Positions 1 through 9,202 are shown, counted from the stretch's first letter. The stretch is 63,142 nt of DNA from Lysobacteraceae bacterium NML91-0213 (GCA_002798175.1 NWQL01000001.1:546408-609549); one strand, 5' to 3'. Notes: generated by a model from the sequence alone, not told the origin. Translations and numbers: made by a program.

Positions 1-1
1 C

Positions 2-676
2 GAAGCCGACACCGCGCCCCCGCGCCGCGTCGCGCCGCCGGTGGCCGCTGCGACGACCGGGATCCGCATGACGGCCGCTGCTTCCGGGTCCGTGCCCGCG
101 CCTGCGAGCGCGAGCCCGGCGTTCGCCGCCACCGCACCGGCGACGGATGACGATCGCGCCCCGTGGGCCGATTCCATGCAGGAAAGCGCGCCTGCCTCGC
201 CCGGGACGGCGCCCGACCGGGCCGTGGCGGCGGTCGCGTCCGTCGTCGCCGGCGGCGACATCGCCACCCCCGTGCGCACGCCGGTGGAGGTCGACGCCGA
301 CGCGTGGCCGGACCTGGTGGTGCGCCTGGGCCTGCGCGGCCCGGTGCGCGAACTTGCCGCCCACACCGCGTTCCTGGGGTATGCCGACGGCGTGCTGCGG
401 CTGTCCCTTTCCGCCAGCGACGACCACCTGCAGACGCCGCTGCTGGTCGGGCAGTTCGCACAGGCGCTGGCCCCCCAGCTCGGCGGCGCGCCGACGATCC
501 GCTTCGAGGTCGCGGCCGGCGGCGAAACCCTGCACGAACGCCACGCGCGCGAGCGCGATGCGCGGCAGCAGGCCGCGGAGCGTGCGTTCCTCGACGATCC
601 GGACGTCAAGCGGATGATGTCGCAGCACGGCGCCCGCCTGGTGCCCGACTCCATTCGCCCGGTCGACGACCGCTAG
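2..676 (+). CDS. dnaX: DNA polymerase III tau/gamma subunit, C-terminal part (partial)
   Basis: The frame is open from the window edge, so only the last 224 residues are present. The proximal part is an Ala/Pro-rich linker. The last ~130 residues, starting near [17 protein letters not shown] and running to the terminal IRPVDDR, look like the tau domain V that binds the polymerase alpha subunit. The ATPase domain lies outside the window. The next genes are ybaB and recR, the conserved dnaX-ybaB-recR order, which supports the call. Product assignment is from the C-terminal domain plus context. Confidence 0.85.
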   Translation, partial: EADTAPPRRVAPPVAAATTGIRMTAAASGSVPAPASASPAFAATAPATDDDRAPWADSMQESAPASPGTAPDRAVAAVASVVAGGDIATPVRTPVEVDADAWPDLVVRLGLRGPVRELAAHTAFLGYADGVLRLSLSASDDHLQTPLLVGQFAQALAPQLGGAPTIRFEVAAGGETLHERHARERDARQQAAERAFLDDPDVKRMMSQHGARLVPDSIRPVDDR

Positions 677-723
677 ACACTTCCAGCGCGCCGCGCGGCG
701 CGTCCCCAGACAGGAGTACCGAC

Positions 724-1044
724 ATGCGTGGAAACATCGCCCAGCTGATGCAGCAGGCCCAGAAGATGCAGGAGAACATGCAGCGCGCGCAGGAAGAGCT
801 TGCCGGGCTGGAAGTCACCGGCAGCGCCGGCGGCGGCATGGTCAGCGTCACCCTCACCGGCCGCATGGAGTGCCGCAGGGTGCGCATCGACCCGAGCGTG
901 ATCACCGATGCGGAAATGACCGAGGACCTGGTCGCCGCGGCGATCAATGATGCGGTCAACAAGGTCAACACCGAATCGCAGGCGCGGATGTCCGCCGCCA
1001 CCGCCGGCATGCCGATGCCGCCGGGCATGAAGCTGCCGTTCTGA
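724..1044 (+). CDS. ybaB: YbaB/EbfC family nucleoid-associated protein
   Basis: A 106-residue protein, usual length for the family. It begins [19 protein letters not shown], the amphipathic helix of YbaB, followed by a beta-rich core ([16 protein letters not shown]) and the Met/Pro-rich tail [11 protein letters not shown]. The family binds DNA as a dimer and acts as a small nucleoid protein. An AGGAG ribosome site at 712-716 fixes the start; a longer frame reading through from upstream is a shadow. It lies between dnaX and recR as in most proteobacteria and is probably co-transcribed with both. Confidence 0.95.
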   Translation: MRGNIAQLMQQAQKMQENMQRAQEELAGLEVTGSAGGGMVSVTLTGRMECRRVRIDPSVITDAEMTEDLVAAAINDAVNKVNTESQARMSAATAGMPMPPGMKLPF

Positions 1045-1087
1045 CCGGCCGGGCGCTCCGCGACCGCACGCATCCGCATATCCACCG

Positions 1088-1684
1088 ATGTCCGCACTTC
1101 TTGAACAACTGATCGACGCCCTGCGCGTGCTGCCGGGCGTCGGCCAGAAGTCCGCACAACGCATGGCCTACCATCTGCTGGAGCGCCAGCGCGACGGCGG
1201 GCGTCGGCTGTCGGAAGCGCTCGAAGCGGCGATGTCGCGGATCGGCAACTGCGGGCGTTGCCGTGATTTCAGCGAGACGCCGGTATGCCCGGTGTGCGCC
1301 AGCGCCTCGCGCGACGCGCACGTGCTGTGCGTGGTGGAAACGCCGGCCGACCGCCTGGCGATCGAGCAGGCCACCGACTTCCGCGGCCTGTATTTCGTGC
1401 TGCACGGCCGGCTCAGCCCGCTGGATGGCATCGGCCCGCGCGAGCTGGGGCTCGACGGGCTGGGCACGCGGCTGGCCGAGGGCGAGGTGCGTGAGCTGAT
1501 CGTCGCCACCAACCCCACCGTCGAAGGCGAGGCCACCGCGCATTACCTCGCGCAGTTGGCTCGCCAGCACGGCGTGCGGCCGAGCCGGCCCGCGCATGGA
1601 TTGCCGTTGGGCGGCGAACTGGAATATGTCGACCGCGGCACGCTGTCGCACGCGTTCGGCAGCCGCAGCGACATCGCCGGCTGA
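1088..1684 (+). CDS. recR: recombination mediator RecR
   Basis: A 198-residue protein. RecR acts with RecO (also in this window) and RecF in loading RecA on SSB-coated gaps. Visible domains are the N-terminal helix-hairpin-helix ([20 protein letters not shown], ~13-32), a C4 zinc finger (Cys55, Cys58, Cys67, Cys70), a Toprim domain (~78-172) and the C-terminal [13 protein letters not shown] segment with a Walker-B-like role. It lies 43 nt downstream of ybaB. Length and order are canonical. Confidence 0.96.
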   Translation: MSALLEQLIDALRVLPGVGQKSAQRMAYHLLERQRDGGRRLSEALEAAMSRIGNCGRCRDFSETPVCPVCASASRDAHVLCVVETPADRLAIEQATDFRGLYFVLHGRLSPLDGIGPRELGLDGLGTRLAEGEVRELIVATNPTVEGEATAHYLAQLARQHGVRPSRPAHGLPLGGELEYVDRGTLSHAFGSRSDIAG

Positions 1685-1750
1685 GATGGCCGCGCGCATG
1701 CCGCGCGTGCAAGGCTAAGCTCCTGCTTCCCTCGAACGCCCGGTCGCGCC

Positions 1751-2095
1751 ATGCCCACCATCTTCCACAGGATCATCCGCCGCGAGATCCCCGCCGACAT
1801 CGTCCACGAGGACGAACACCTGATCGCCTTCCGCGACATCGCGCCGCAGGCACCGGTGCACGTGCTGTTCGTGCCGAAGGAGACCATCCCGACGCTCGAC
1901 GCGGCGACGCCGTCGCAGGCCGAGACCATCGGCCGGCTGGCCCTGGCCGCGGCCGACTACGCCCGCCGGGAAGGCTTCGCCGCCGATGGCTACCGCATCG
2001 TCATGAACTGCAACGACCATGGCGGGCAGACCGTCTACCAGATGCACCTGCACCTGCTGGCCGGCGCGCCCCTGGGGCGTTTCGGCACGCCCTGA
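1751..2095 (+). CDS. HIT family protein (HinT-like nucleotide hydrolase)
   Basis: A 114-residue histidine-triad protein resembling HinT, which hydrolyses nucleotide phosphoramidates. The N-terminus (TIFHRIIRREIPADIVHED) and the NDHGGQTV segment are typical. In the triad segment YQMHLHLLAG the first His is Gln; the middle, nucleophilic His and the last His are kept. It stands alone after recR and converges with the Slp lipoprotein gene. The triad substitution is read directly; whether it affects activity is not known. Confidence 0.9.
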   Translation: MPTIFHRIIRREIPADIVHEDEHLIAFRDIAPQAPVHVLFVPKETIPTLDAATPSQAETIGRLALAAADYARREGFAADGYRIVMNCNDHGGQTVYQMHLHLLAGAPLGRFGTP

Positions 2096-2140
2096 GCGCC
2101 GCGCCGGGCATGCGTCCCGCCGATGGCATCCTGCGCCGCT

Positions 2141-2163
2141 GCACCCGTCCCCCGGGGCGGTGC
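2141..2163. terminator. GC-rich hairpin between convergent genes
   Basis: The arms GCACC and GGTGC enclose a C-run/G-run core (CCCCC/GGGG) between the HIT gene and the end of the minus-strand lipoprotein gene. There is no T tract, so it is only a possible bidirectional transcription end. Confidence 0.3.
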
Positions 2164-2177
2164 GACGGCAGTGATGC

Positions 2178-2684
2178 CTACCACCACCAGCCCGGGCCCC
2201 AGCCCCACGGATACGGCTCGTAGCGGATCACCTGCACGTCGGCACGCTCCGGCCACAGGTAGACGACATCGGCGTCCATGCGGGGCAGGCGGTAGTCGTA
2301 CTCGCCGATGCGCACCTGTTCGGTCGCCGCGATCCGGCCGGTGAAGGTGACCTCGCGGTCGGCGGCGAACAGTGCCGGATCATAGAAGCCGGCGCGGCAG
2401 GCGATGAAGCGGCCGCCAGTGCGGTTGCCGCTGAAGCTGGGCCGGCCATTGCCATCCAGCGGCGCCGACAGCATCTGGAAGCAGGTGCGGTCGGCCTGCG
2501 GGGTCACTTCGACGATGCGCCCACCCCAGCGCACGGCGGTGCCGGTGCTGGAAGCCGAGGTGGTGGCCTGGTCCGGGGACACGGCGGCATAGCTGCCCTG
2601 CAGCGGTGCAGGCGCGGTCGCGCATGCGGCCAGCAGCGTGCAGGCGAGCGCCATGGCCAGGGCGGGCAGGTGGGAGCGAATCAT
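2178..2684 (-). CDS. Slp family outer-membrane lipoprotein
   Basis: A 168-residue lipoprotein. The signal peptide MIRSHLPALAMALACTLLAAC ends in an LAAC lipobox with Cys21; Ala at +2 predicts outer-membrane sorting. The body (AVRWGGRIVEVTPQAD, a stretch like GRFIACRAGFYDP, then VTFTGRI and EYDYRLP) follows the Slp/YeaY pattern, and the tail is Trp/Gly-rich. The ATG overlaps the TGA of the upstream transglutaminase gene (ATGA at 2681-2684), so translation is probably coupled. It is the last gene of the moxR-DUF58-transglutaminase operon. Its role is unknown; Slp proteins are stress-associated outer-membrane lipoproteins. Confidence 0.85.
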   Translation of the reverse strand: MIRSHLPALAMALACTLLAACATAPAPLQGSYAAVSPDQATTSASSTGTAVRWGGRIVEVTPQADRTCFQMLSAPLDGNGRPSFSGNRTGGRFIACRAGFYDPALFAADREVTFTGRIAATEQVRIGEYDYRLPRMDADVVYLWPERADVQVIRYEPYPWGWGPGWWW

Positions 2685-4708
2685 CGGGGCATCTCCGCGG
2701 GTCGGTGCCGGCGCAGGTCGCGGACCAGGGCCCGCACGGCCGTCGAACCGGCTGGGTGGGGAGCGTAGCGCCAGTCGGAGAAACGCGCGCTGAGTGTGGC
2801 CAGCGAGGTGTCGTGCGGGCGGGCCGCCAGCACACGGGCGGTCCACGCGCGCGCCGGCTCGTGTGGTTCGGGGGCCAGCGCGTGGCGGGCATAGCGCGCA
2901 CCCAGGCGGTGCCAGGCGCGCAATACCGGGTCGCGCTCGCGTTCGCCGCGGGCGACCAGCCACAGCATCCACGCCAGGGCCATGCCGCCCAGCGCCGCGA
3001 ACAGTGCGATCAACTGGTGCGCGTCGAGGTCACGGATGCCCAGCGGCTGCAGCAGCTGGCGCTGGCGGGTGGCGTCGAAGCCGAGCACGAAATCGTTCCA
3101 GCCGCGGCGCAGCCAGTCGCCCATGTCCCACATGTCCGACAGCCCGCGCAGGCCGGCGCCGCCACCGTCAGAAAGGTTGGCGATGGTGTCGTAGATGCGC
3201 TCCGGGGCGACCGCGGCGGTGGGGTCGGCGCGCACCCAGCCACGCCCTTCCAGCCACACCTCCGCCCAGGCGTGGGCGTCCTCGCGACGGACCAGCCAGT
3301 AATCGCCGAAACGGTTGTAGTAGCCGCCGACATAGCCGGTGACCACCCGCGCGGGAATGCCCGCCGCGCGCATGAACACCACGAAGGCGCCGGCGTAGTG
3401 CTCGCAGAACCCCTCCTGCTCGTCGAACAGGAATTCATCGACCGCGTGGCGGCCGGGCAGGCCGGTGGCGAGGGTATAGGCGAATTCGCTGCGCACCCAG
3501 TCGTTGAAGCGCTGCACCAGTGCTTCGTCCGCGGCCACGCCGGTGCCGGCCTCGGCACGCCATTGCCGCGCCAGGGCGATGGTGCGCGGGTTGAAGCCTG
3601 CGGGCAGGCGCAGCGCCATGGTGCGCAGCATCGGTCGCAGTTCGGCCTCGTAGGCGGCCGGGGCTGCGGACTGCAGCCGCCAACGGCGCAGCGAGCTCAG
3701 CGGGCGCCACGACGTGGTGCTGTGGTCGTGGCCGAGCCGCGTGCCATCCGGCTCGGCCAGTGGCAGGTCGAGGGTCACCCCGAAGCGGCGGTCGGTGGGC
3801 TCGAGTTCGAGTTCATAGTCCCATACCGGGCCGCCGGTGCGCACCTCGGCCGGCGGCAGGCCCTGCGCCCATTCGGCGCGCGACCAGCGGCGGCCGTCGT
3901 AGTCGGTGAGCACCGGGCCGCGCCAGTACAGCTGGGTGCGCTCCGGCACCGGGCCGAAGAAGCGCGCGCGCAGTGCCGGCGAGTCGTCGCCCATCAGGTC
4001 CAGCCAGTCGCCCGGCCCCATTTCCCCCGACAGCCCCGGCCTGGCAATGGCGCGCTCGGGCACGCCCCACATCGGCGAGGCCATCCGCGGGAACAGCCAG
4101 AACGCCGCCAGCGCCAGCGGCAGCCCCACCAGTGCCAGCCTGGCGACGCGCCACAGGCGCCGGCCCGCGGCCTGCACCGGCGGCAGCGGTTCGACGGGTA
4201 CCGCGGCGTCCAGTTCGGCCAGGCGCCACAGCGCCGCCAGCGCCACCAGCGCCCCGGCAAGCCCCAGCAGCAGCGACAGCGGGCCCTGGTCGAGCAGGAA
4301 GGTCGCGAACGGTGCGAACAGCGCGAAGCCGAGCAGGCTGCGCGCGTCGCGCCAGGTGAACAGCTCCACCGGCTTGATCGCCAGCATCGCCGCGAGCAGG
4401 GCGCAGCCGGTGTCGCGCCCGAACGAGAAGCCGCTGCCGGCCAGCACCACGCCGACTGCCGCCAGCGCCAGCAGTGCGCGCAATAGCGATGGCAGCCGCC
4501 GTTTCCACGCGATCATCGCCACGCCGATGGCGAGTGCGCCGATCGCCGGGCCCAGCCAGCCCGGCAACTGCAGCAGCAGCGGTAGCTGGCAGGCGAACGA
4601 CGCCGCCAGGCACCACGCGCGCGCGGCGTCGGGCAGGGCGGAGCGATCCACCTCCGCGGTGCGTCCCGGGGGCGGCAGGCCGGGCAGCGCCGCGATGGCC
4701 TCAGCCAT
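2681..4708 (-). CDS. TgpA-like membrane transglutaminase-family protein (DUF3488 / transglutaminase core / DUF4129)
   Basis: A 675-residue inner-membrane protein. The N-terminus holds several membrane helices (~30-200), followed by a periplasmic region with a transglutaminase-like core and one more helix near 565-585. The papain-like triad is visible: Cys435 in EGFCEHYAGAF, His479 in EDAHAWAEV and Asp495 in RADPT. The start at 4708 (MAEAIAALPG) overlaps the upstream DUF58 gene by 8 nt. The longer frame upstream is DUF58 coding sequence. The family (TgpA in Pseudomonas) is usually encoded with MoxR and DUF58 genes, as here. The physiological substrate is not known. Confidence 0.9.
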   Translation of the reverse strand: MAEAIAALPGLPPPGRTAEVDRSALPDAARAWCLAASFACQLPLLLQLPGWLGPAIGALAIGVAMIAWKRRLPSLLRALLALAAVGVVLAGSGFSFGRDTGCALLAAMLAIKPVELFTWRDARSLLGFALFAPFATFLLDQGPLSLLLGLAGALVALAALWRLAELDAAVPVEPLPPVQAAGRRLWRVARLALVGLPLALAAFWLFPRMASPMWGVPERAIARPGLSGEMGPGDWLDLMGDDSPALRARFFGPVPERTQLYWRGPVLTDYDGRRWSRAEWAQGLPPAEVRTGGPVWDYELELEPTDRRFGVTLDLPLAEPDGTRLGHDHSTTSWRPLSSLRRWRLQSAAPAAYEAELRPMLRTMALRLPAGFNPRTIALARQWRAEAGTGVAADEALVQRFNDWVRSEFAYTLATGLPGRHAVDEFLFDEQEGFCEHYAGAFVVFMRAAGIPARVVTGYVGGYYNRFGDYWLVRREDAHAWAEVWLEGRGWVRADPTAAVAPERIYDTIANLSDGGGAGLRGLSDMWDMGDWLRRGWNDFVLGFDATRQRQLLQPLGIRDLDAHQLIALFAALGGMALAWMLWLVARGERERDPVLRAWHRLGARYARHALAPEPHEPARAWTARVLAARPHDTSLATLSARFSDWRYAPHPAGSTAVRALVRDLRRHRPAEMPR

Positions 4709-5669
4709 GCGCGGCCTCCGGCAGCAGTGCCAGCGCGCGCAGGCAGGCGTGGCGGTGCAGCGCGCCGCGTGCCGGCCCGATCGCCGGCTGCCCCGGCAGG
4801 CGCAACAGGTAACGGCGCTGGTCGCGTTCGGCTTCGTCCACCCAGCGCGCAAGCCGGCGGATGCGTGCCTCGTACGGAAGTTCCGCAGTGCCGAGCCAGT
4901 CGATCACCACGTCGGCGCCCTGCGGCTGCTCGTATTCGCGCACCAAGAGCTGGTCGCGCCGTGCCGAGGGCTTCCAGGCGATTGCCCGGCGCGAATCGCC
5001 GCGCTGCCAGTTGCGCAGGTGGTGCACGTCGTCGCCGGTCGCGTGCAGCCGCGCCTGCGCGTTGTCGCCGGCGCCTTCCGGCAGCGGCGGACCATGCGCC
5101 TCCGGCGCCGGATAGACCAGCAGCGGTGCGTCCGGCCACACCCACGACCAGGCCCGGGCCAGCCCCAGCGGGCGGGTAGTGGCGATCCGCACACGGCCGA
5201 TGTCGAGCCAGCCGCGCTGCGTGGTGGGCAGTTCGAGCACGGCTTCGCCGGCGCCCTCGTCGAGATGCAGCGCAGCCGCGGCGGCGCCCGCGCGCACCTC
5301 GAGCCCGCGTCGCGAACGGGCGCCGTCGGCGCGGGCATGCACCCGCAGCGCGAGCGGCCGCCCCGCGGGCACGGGTTCGGCATCGACCGTCTGCACCGCC
5401 AGCCCGCTCAGCTGCAGGTGCGCGTACAGCAGGCTCGCCAGCGCGGTCCCGGCCAGCAGCAGGCACAGCAGCAACGCCGGGTTGTTGTTGTAGTTGAGCG
5501 CGCCCACGCCCATCGTCAGCAGCAACGTGAAGAAGAACATGCCGAACGCGGTCGGCAACACGTAGATGCGCCGCCGGTCCAGCCGCGCGGGCAACGCTTC
5601 GGGCGCGCGCGGCCGGGCAAGCTGCTGCAGGCGCTGGAACATGCGCGCCGGTGCGCGGGTGGCGGCCAT
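4701..5669 (-). CDS. DUF58 domain-containing protein
   Basis: A 322-residue protein with two adjacent membrane helices near the N-terminus (~26-70, around FGMFFFTLLLTMGVGALNY) and the C-terminal DUF58 signature HHLRNWQRGDSRRAIAWKPS followed by ARRDQLLVREYE. DUF58 proteins are VWA-like partners of MoxR ATPases and membrane transglutaminases. The start at 5669 lies 7 nt after the moxR stop. A longer frame exists but would overlap moxR. Function is inferred only from the conserved MoxR-DUF58-TgpA module. Confidence 0.9.
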   Translation of the reverse strand: MAATRAPARMFQRLQQLARPRAPEALPARLDRRRIYVLPTAFGMFFFTLLLTMGVGALNYNNNPALLLCLLLAGTALASLLYAHLQLSGLAVQTVDAEPVPAGRPLALRVHARADGARSRRGLEVRAGAAAAALHLDEGAGEAVLELPTTQRGWLDIGRVRIATTRPLGLARAWSWVWPDAPLLVYPAPEAHGPPLPEGAGDNAQARLHATGDDVHHLRNWQRGDSRRAIAWKPSARRDQLLVREYEQPQGADVVIDWLGTAELPYEARIRRLARWVDEAERDQRRYLLRLPGQPAIGPARGALHRHACLRALALLPEAAHG

Positions 5670-5676
5670 CGGCGGC

Positions 5677-6630
5677 TCAGTCCACCGCCACCGCATGCAG
5701 GATCGCCTTGGCCAGCGCCGCGGCATCGCCGCCATCGCTGGCAGGCACCAGCCGGTGTCCGGCCACGGCGACGAACAATGCCTGCACGTCCTCGGGCACC
5801 ACGTGGCGGCGTCCGAGCAGCAGCGCATAGGCGCGGGCCGCGCGCAGCAGCGCGATGCCCGCACGTGGCGACAGGCCGATGCGCACGCCGCCGTGGTGGC
5901 GGCTGCGGGCGACCAGTGCCTGCACGTAGTCGATCAGCGCGTCACTGGCATGCACGCGCTGCACCGCCTCGCGCAGCTGCAGCACGTCGTCGGCGCCGAG
6001 CACCGGCAGCGCCTGCGCGATGAGGTCGCGGCGGTCGGTGCCGGCCAGCAGCGCGCGTTCCGCCTCGGCGCCGGGATAGCCGAGGCTCAGCCGCATCAGG
6101 AAGCGGTCGAGCTGCGAGTCCGGCAACGGATAGGTGCCGGCGAGGTCGAGCGGGTTCTGGGTGGCGATGACGAAGAACGGATCCGGCAGCGCGTGGGTCA
6201 CGCCGTCGATGCTGACCTGGCGTTCGGCCATTGCCTCCAGCAGCGCGCTCTGCGTGCGCGGCGGCGCCCGGTTGATCTCGTCGGCCAGCAGCACCTGGGT
6301 GAACACCGGCCCGGGATGGAATTCGAAACTGCGCGCCTGCGCGTCGTAGACCGAGACGCCGACGATGTCCGACGGCAGCAGGTCGGAGGTGAACTGCAGG
6401 CGCTGGAAGTCCAGCCCGAGCGTTGCCGCCAGCGCATGCGCCAGCGTGGTCTTGCCCAGGCCCGGCAGGTCCTCGATCAGCAGGTGACCACCCGACAGCA
6501 GCGCCACGAACGCCAGCCGCACCTCATGGGATTTGCCCAGCACCAGCGAATTCACCTGGTCCTGAGCCGCACCCAGCGATCGTGAAAGCGCGTCGGGTAG
6601 CATGTCGGCGTGGATGGGCGAATCGGCCAT
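5677..6630 (-). CDS. MoxR family AAA+ ATPase
   Basis: A 317-residue AAA+ chaperone-like ATPase. Visible are Walker A (LIEDLPGLGKTTLA), Walker B (VLLADEINRAPPRTQ), sensor 1 (FFVIATQNPLDLAGTYPLP) and the C-terminal lid with LSPRAGIALLRAARA. MoxR ATPases are thought to assist maturation of VWA- or DUF58-type partners, and both downstream genes fit. The start MADSPIHADM is preceded by a GGAG 8 nt upstream. An alternative start 39 nt further upstream (position 6669) also has a GGGAG, so the start is uncertain. Confidence 0.93.
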   Translation of the reverse strand: MADSPIHADMLPDALSRSLGAAQDQVNSLVLGKSHEVRLAFVALLSGGHLLIEDLPGLGKTTLAHALAATLGLDFQRLQFTSDLLPSDIVGVSVYDAQARSFEFHPGPVFTQVLLADEINRAPPRTQSALLEAMAERQVSIDGVTHALPDPFFVIATQNPLDLAGTYPLPDSQLDRFLMRLSLGYPGAEAERALLAGTDRRDLIAQALPVLGADDVLQLREAVQRVHASDALIDYVQALVARSRHHGGVRIGLSPRAGIALLRAARAYALLLGRRHVVPEDVQALFVAVAGHRLVPASDGGDAAALAKAILHAVAVD

Positions 6631-6735
6631 GCGGGTCTCCGGAGTCGGGGAGGTGCGGCGTTTCGCCATGGCCCGCGTCTCCCCGTTCTGCGGGCGCCAA
6701 CTTCAATCAATCGAGTGTAACTGGGTCGCATACGG

Positions 6736-8613
6736 ATGCCGACAGACATCGACATGCGCAGTGCCGGCGTGCGCGCCCGGCAACCGCGCCATGTGTTCAT
6801 CGCCCTGTGGGTAGCGGTCACGCTGGTCAAGATCGTGCTTGCGGCGCGGCTGCCGCTGTTCGTCGACGAGGCGTTCTACTGGCAGGAAGGGCAGCACCCG
6901 GCATGGGCGTATTCGGACCTTCCGGGGCTTACCGCCTGGCTGATCCGCGCCGGTGTCGAGATCGGTGGGCACCACGTGCTGGCGGTGCGGGCGCCCTTCC
7001 TGCTGATGGCCGCGTTATTGCCGTGGTGGATGGTGGCGCTGGTGCGGCGCGAGGTCGACGAGCGCAGCGCGTGGCTGGCCGGCATTGCCGTGCTGCTGCT
7101 GCCGCTGGCCGGCACCCTGGGCCTGCTGGCACTGCCCGACGTGGCGATGGCGCTGGCGACGCTTGCGTGCGTGGACGCCGCCACCCGGCTGGTGCGCAGG
7201 GTCGATGCGGCAAGCGCAAGCCTGCTCGCTTTCGGCCTGGCGGTCGGCGCGCTCAGCCACTACCGCTTCGCGGCGGTGGTCGGGGTGGGTTTCGTCGCGC
7301 TGCTGTGCCTGGCGGGTGGCCGGCGCGCGTTGCGCGATCCGCGGACCTGGATCGCCATCGCCTTCGGGGCCGCGGCATGGGCGCCGTTGCTGGCGTGGAA
7401 CTTCGACAATGCCGAGGCCGGCCTGCGCTTCCAGCTGGTCGACCGGCATCCGTGGGCACTGCATGCCGAGGGGCTGCTGTTCCTGCCGGTGCAGGCCGGG
7501 GTGGTGACGCCACTGCTGTTCGCGGCGCTGCTGGTCGCGGCCTGGGGCGGCGCGCGCAGCACTGAGCCGGTGCGCAGGCTGTTCGCGTTGCTGGGCGGAT
7601 TGCTGGTGGCCGGCTTCTTCGTGCTCGGCTTCTTCGCCGACGTCGAACGAGTCAGCTTCCACTGGCCGTTGCCGGGCTATCTCGCGCTGGTCCCGCTGCT
7701 GCCGGCGTTGCTGGATGCCTGGCCTCGCTGGCTGCGCATCGCGACATGGTCGCTTGCGGCGGCCGGGCTGGTGGCCTTTCTCGGATACTACGCGGCGGTC
7801 TCGTCGCCGTCAGTGCGCGAACAGGCCGCGGCGGCGAAGTGGTATCCGTCCAACTTCGCGGGCTGGGACGAGCTGGCCGAGGCGGTGGGCGAGGCGCGCG
7901 CGCAGATGCCGGCCGGCACGCGCATCGTGGCCGACAACTTCAAGATCGGCGCCGAGCTGGGATTCGCACTTGGCGATCCGCGCATCGCGGTGCTCGACCA
8001 TCCGCTCAACCGCGAGCATGGCCGCGCGCCGCAGCTGCGCCTGTGGGGGCTGGAAGCGCAGGGCGCGCGCGAAGTGGCATCGGGCCCGCTGCTGCTGGTG
8101 GTCGGCGCAACCGACGTCAAGTTCAGTGAGCTGCTCGGCCATTACCAGGGTCTGTGCGAGCGCTTCGGGAGGCTGCCGGCCGCCGAGGCGGTGAACATCG
8201 ACCACGGTGGCCGGCGTTTCCTGCTGTTGCGTTTCGACGGCACCGCGCTCCCGCATGCCGAGGGCTGCGTGACGCCCGCGGTGGCCCACCTGCAGGAGCC
8301 TGCGGCCGGCGCCACGGTCGAGCGGAATTTCCGCGTCTACGGCTGGGCGGTGAAGGACGGCGTGGGCGTGCGCGGGGTGCGGCTGACGCTCGATGGCGAA
8401 GTGGTCGCCAGCGCCGACTACGGCCAGGAGAATGGCTGGGTCGGCGAGTTCCTGCAGGGGCGCTCGAAGGATCCGCGGCAACCGGCGGTGGCGTTCTCGG
8501 CGCAGGTGGATGCCTCGGCGCTGCCGGCCGGGGATTACTGGCTGGGGATGGAAATCGAAGGCAACGACGGCAGCGTCGAGACCTGGAGCGAGCGGCGGAT
8601 CCGCCTGCGCTGA
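6736..8613 (+). CDS. GT39-type membrane glycosyltransferase with C-terminal Ig-like domain
   Basis: A 625-residue protein. The first ~365 residues carry multiple membrane helices and a periplasmic acidic motif, LPLFVDEAFYWQEGQHPAW, typical of the PMT/ArnT (GT39/GT83) GT-C superfamily, which move sugars from polyprenyl-phosphate donors. A soluble region follows (~370-515). Residues ~520-625 form a separate beta-rich unit: an EPAAGATVERNFRVYGWAV segment, then VRLTLDGEVVASADYG and a closing WSERRIRL strand, resembling an Ig-like module. Acceptor is unknown. It is divergent from moxR, with 105 nt between the two starts. Confidence 0.82.
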   Translation: MPTDIDMRSAGVRARQPRHVFIALWVAVTLVKIVLAARLPLFVDEAFYWQEGQHPAWAYSDLPGLTAWLIRAGVEIGGHHVLAVRAPFLLMAALLPWWMVALVRREVDERSAWLAGIAVLLLPLAGTLGLLALPDVAMALATLACVDAATRLVRRVDAASASLLAFGLAVGALSHYRFAAVVGVGFVALLCLAGGRRALRDPRTWIAIAFGAAAWAPLLAWNFDNAEAGLRFQLVDRHPWALHAEGLLFLPVQAGVVTPLLFAALLVAAWGGARSTEPVRRLFALLGGLLVAGFFVLGFFADVERVSFHWPLPGYLALVPLLPALLDAWPRWLRIATWSLAAAGLVAFLGYYAAVSSPSVREQAAAAKWYPSNFAGWDELAEAVGEARAQMPAGTRIVADNFKIGAELGFALGDPRIAVLDHPLNREHGRAPQLRLWGLEAQGAREVASGPLLLVVGATDVKFSELLGHYQGLCERFGRLPAAEAVNIDHGGRRFLLLRFDGTALPHAEGCVTPAVAHLQEPAAGATVERNFRVYGWAVKDGVGVRGVRLTLDGEVVASADYGQENGWVGEFLQGRSKDPRQPAVAFSAQVDASALPAGDYWLGMEIEGNDGSVETWSERRIRLR

Positions 8614-8615
8614 AC

Positions 8616-8630
8616 GCCCTGCTTCAGGGC
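8616..8630. terminator. short hairpin at convergent gene ends
   Basis: A perfect 6-bp stem (GCCCTG, loop CTT, CAGGGC) just after the glycosyltransferase stop. It includes the stop codon of the convergent maf gene. No T tract; possible bidirectional terminator. Confidence 0.35.
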
Positions 8631-9202
8631 AGCACGAAGCCGGCGTTGCGCAACAGCCCGGCGGTGGCGATCAGCGGCAGCCCGACCAGCGCGGTCGGGT
8701 CGCGGGTGTCGATCGCCTCGAACAGTGCGATCCCGAGCCCTTCGCTCTTGAAACTGCCGGCGCAATCGAGCGGCTGCTCGGCATCGACATAGCGTTCGAT
8801 CTCCGCGCGCTGGAGGTGCCGGAACACCACCGTGGTGACGTCGAGCGCCTCGCCAGCCACGGCGCCGCCACGGCATAGCGCCACCGCGGTGAGGAACTGC
8901 ACGCTCGAACCCGACATCGACTCCAGCTGGGCGATCGCGGCATCGCGGGTGCCGGGTTTGCCGAGCGCACGGCCATCGAAGCCTGCGACCTGGTCGGAGC
9001 CGATCACCCAGGCAGCCGGATGCACACGTGCGACCTCGCGTGCCTTGGCCGCCGCCAGCCGGGCCGCCAGTGCGGCTGGCGACTCGCCGGGCAGGGCGGT
9101 CTCGTCGACCTCGGGGCGTTCGGTGGTGAACGGCAGTTGCAGGCGCTGGAGCAGTTCGCGCCGGTAGCGCGAGGTCGAGGCCAGGATCAGTGTGCCGCTC
9201 AC
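8624..9202 (-). CDS. yceF: Maf-family nucleoside triphosphate pyrophosphatase (YceF type)
   Basis: A 192-residue protein starting at GTG (reads MSGTLILASTSRYRRELL). Maf signatures are present: the LASTSRYRRELL opening, VDETALPGESPAALAARL, VIGSDQVAGFDGRALGKP and the late SFKSEGLGIALFE loop. These match YceF (m7GTP pyrophosphatase) better than YhdE. The GTG start overlaps the preceding gene's TGA (GTGA at 9199-9202). In E. coli yceF also sits next to yceD-rpmF; here it is divergent from them. Confidence 0.92.
   Translation of the reverse strand: MSGTLILASTSRYRRELLQRLQLPFTTERPEVDETALPGESPAALAARLAAAKAREVARVHPAAWVIGSDQVAGFDGRALGKPGTRDAAIAQLESMSGSSVQFLTAVALCRGGAVAGEALDVTTVVFRHLQRAEIERYVDAEQPLDCAGSFKSEGLGIALFEAIDTRDPTALVGLPLIATAGLLRNAGFVLP

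Noticed and set aside
2606..4486. 626-codon open frame on the plus strand antisense to the transglutaminase gene
   Set aside because: Low-complexity Arg/Ala/Gln translation with no motif; an effect of high GC, while the minus strand encodes a clear TgpA-like protein.
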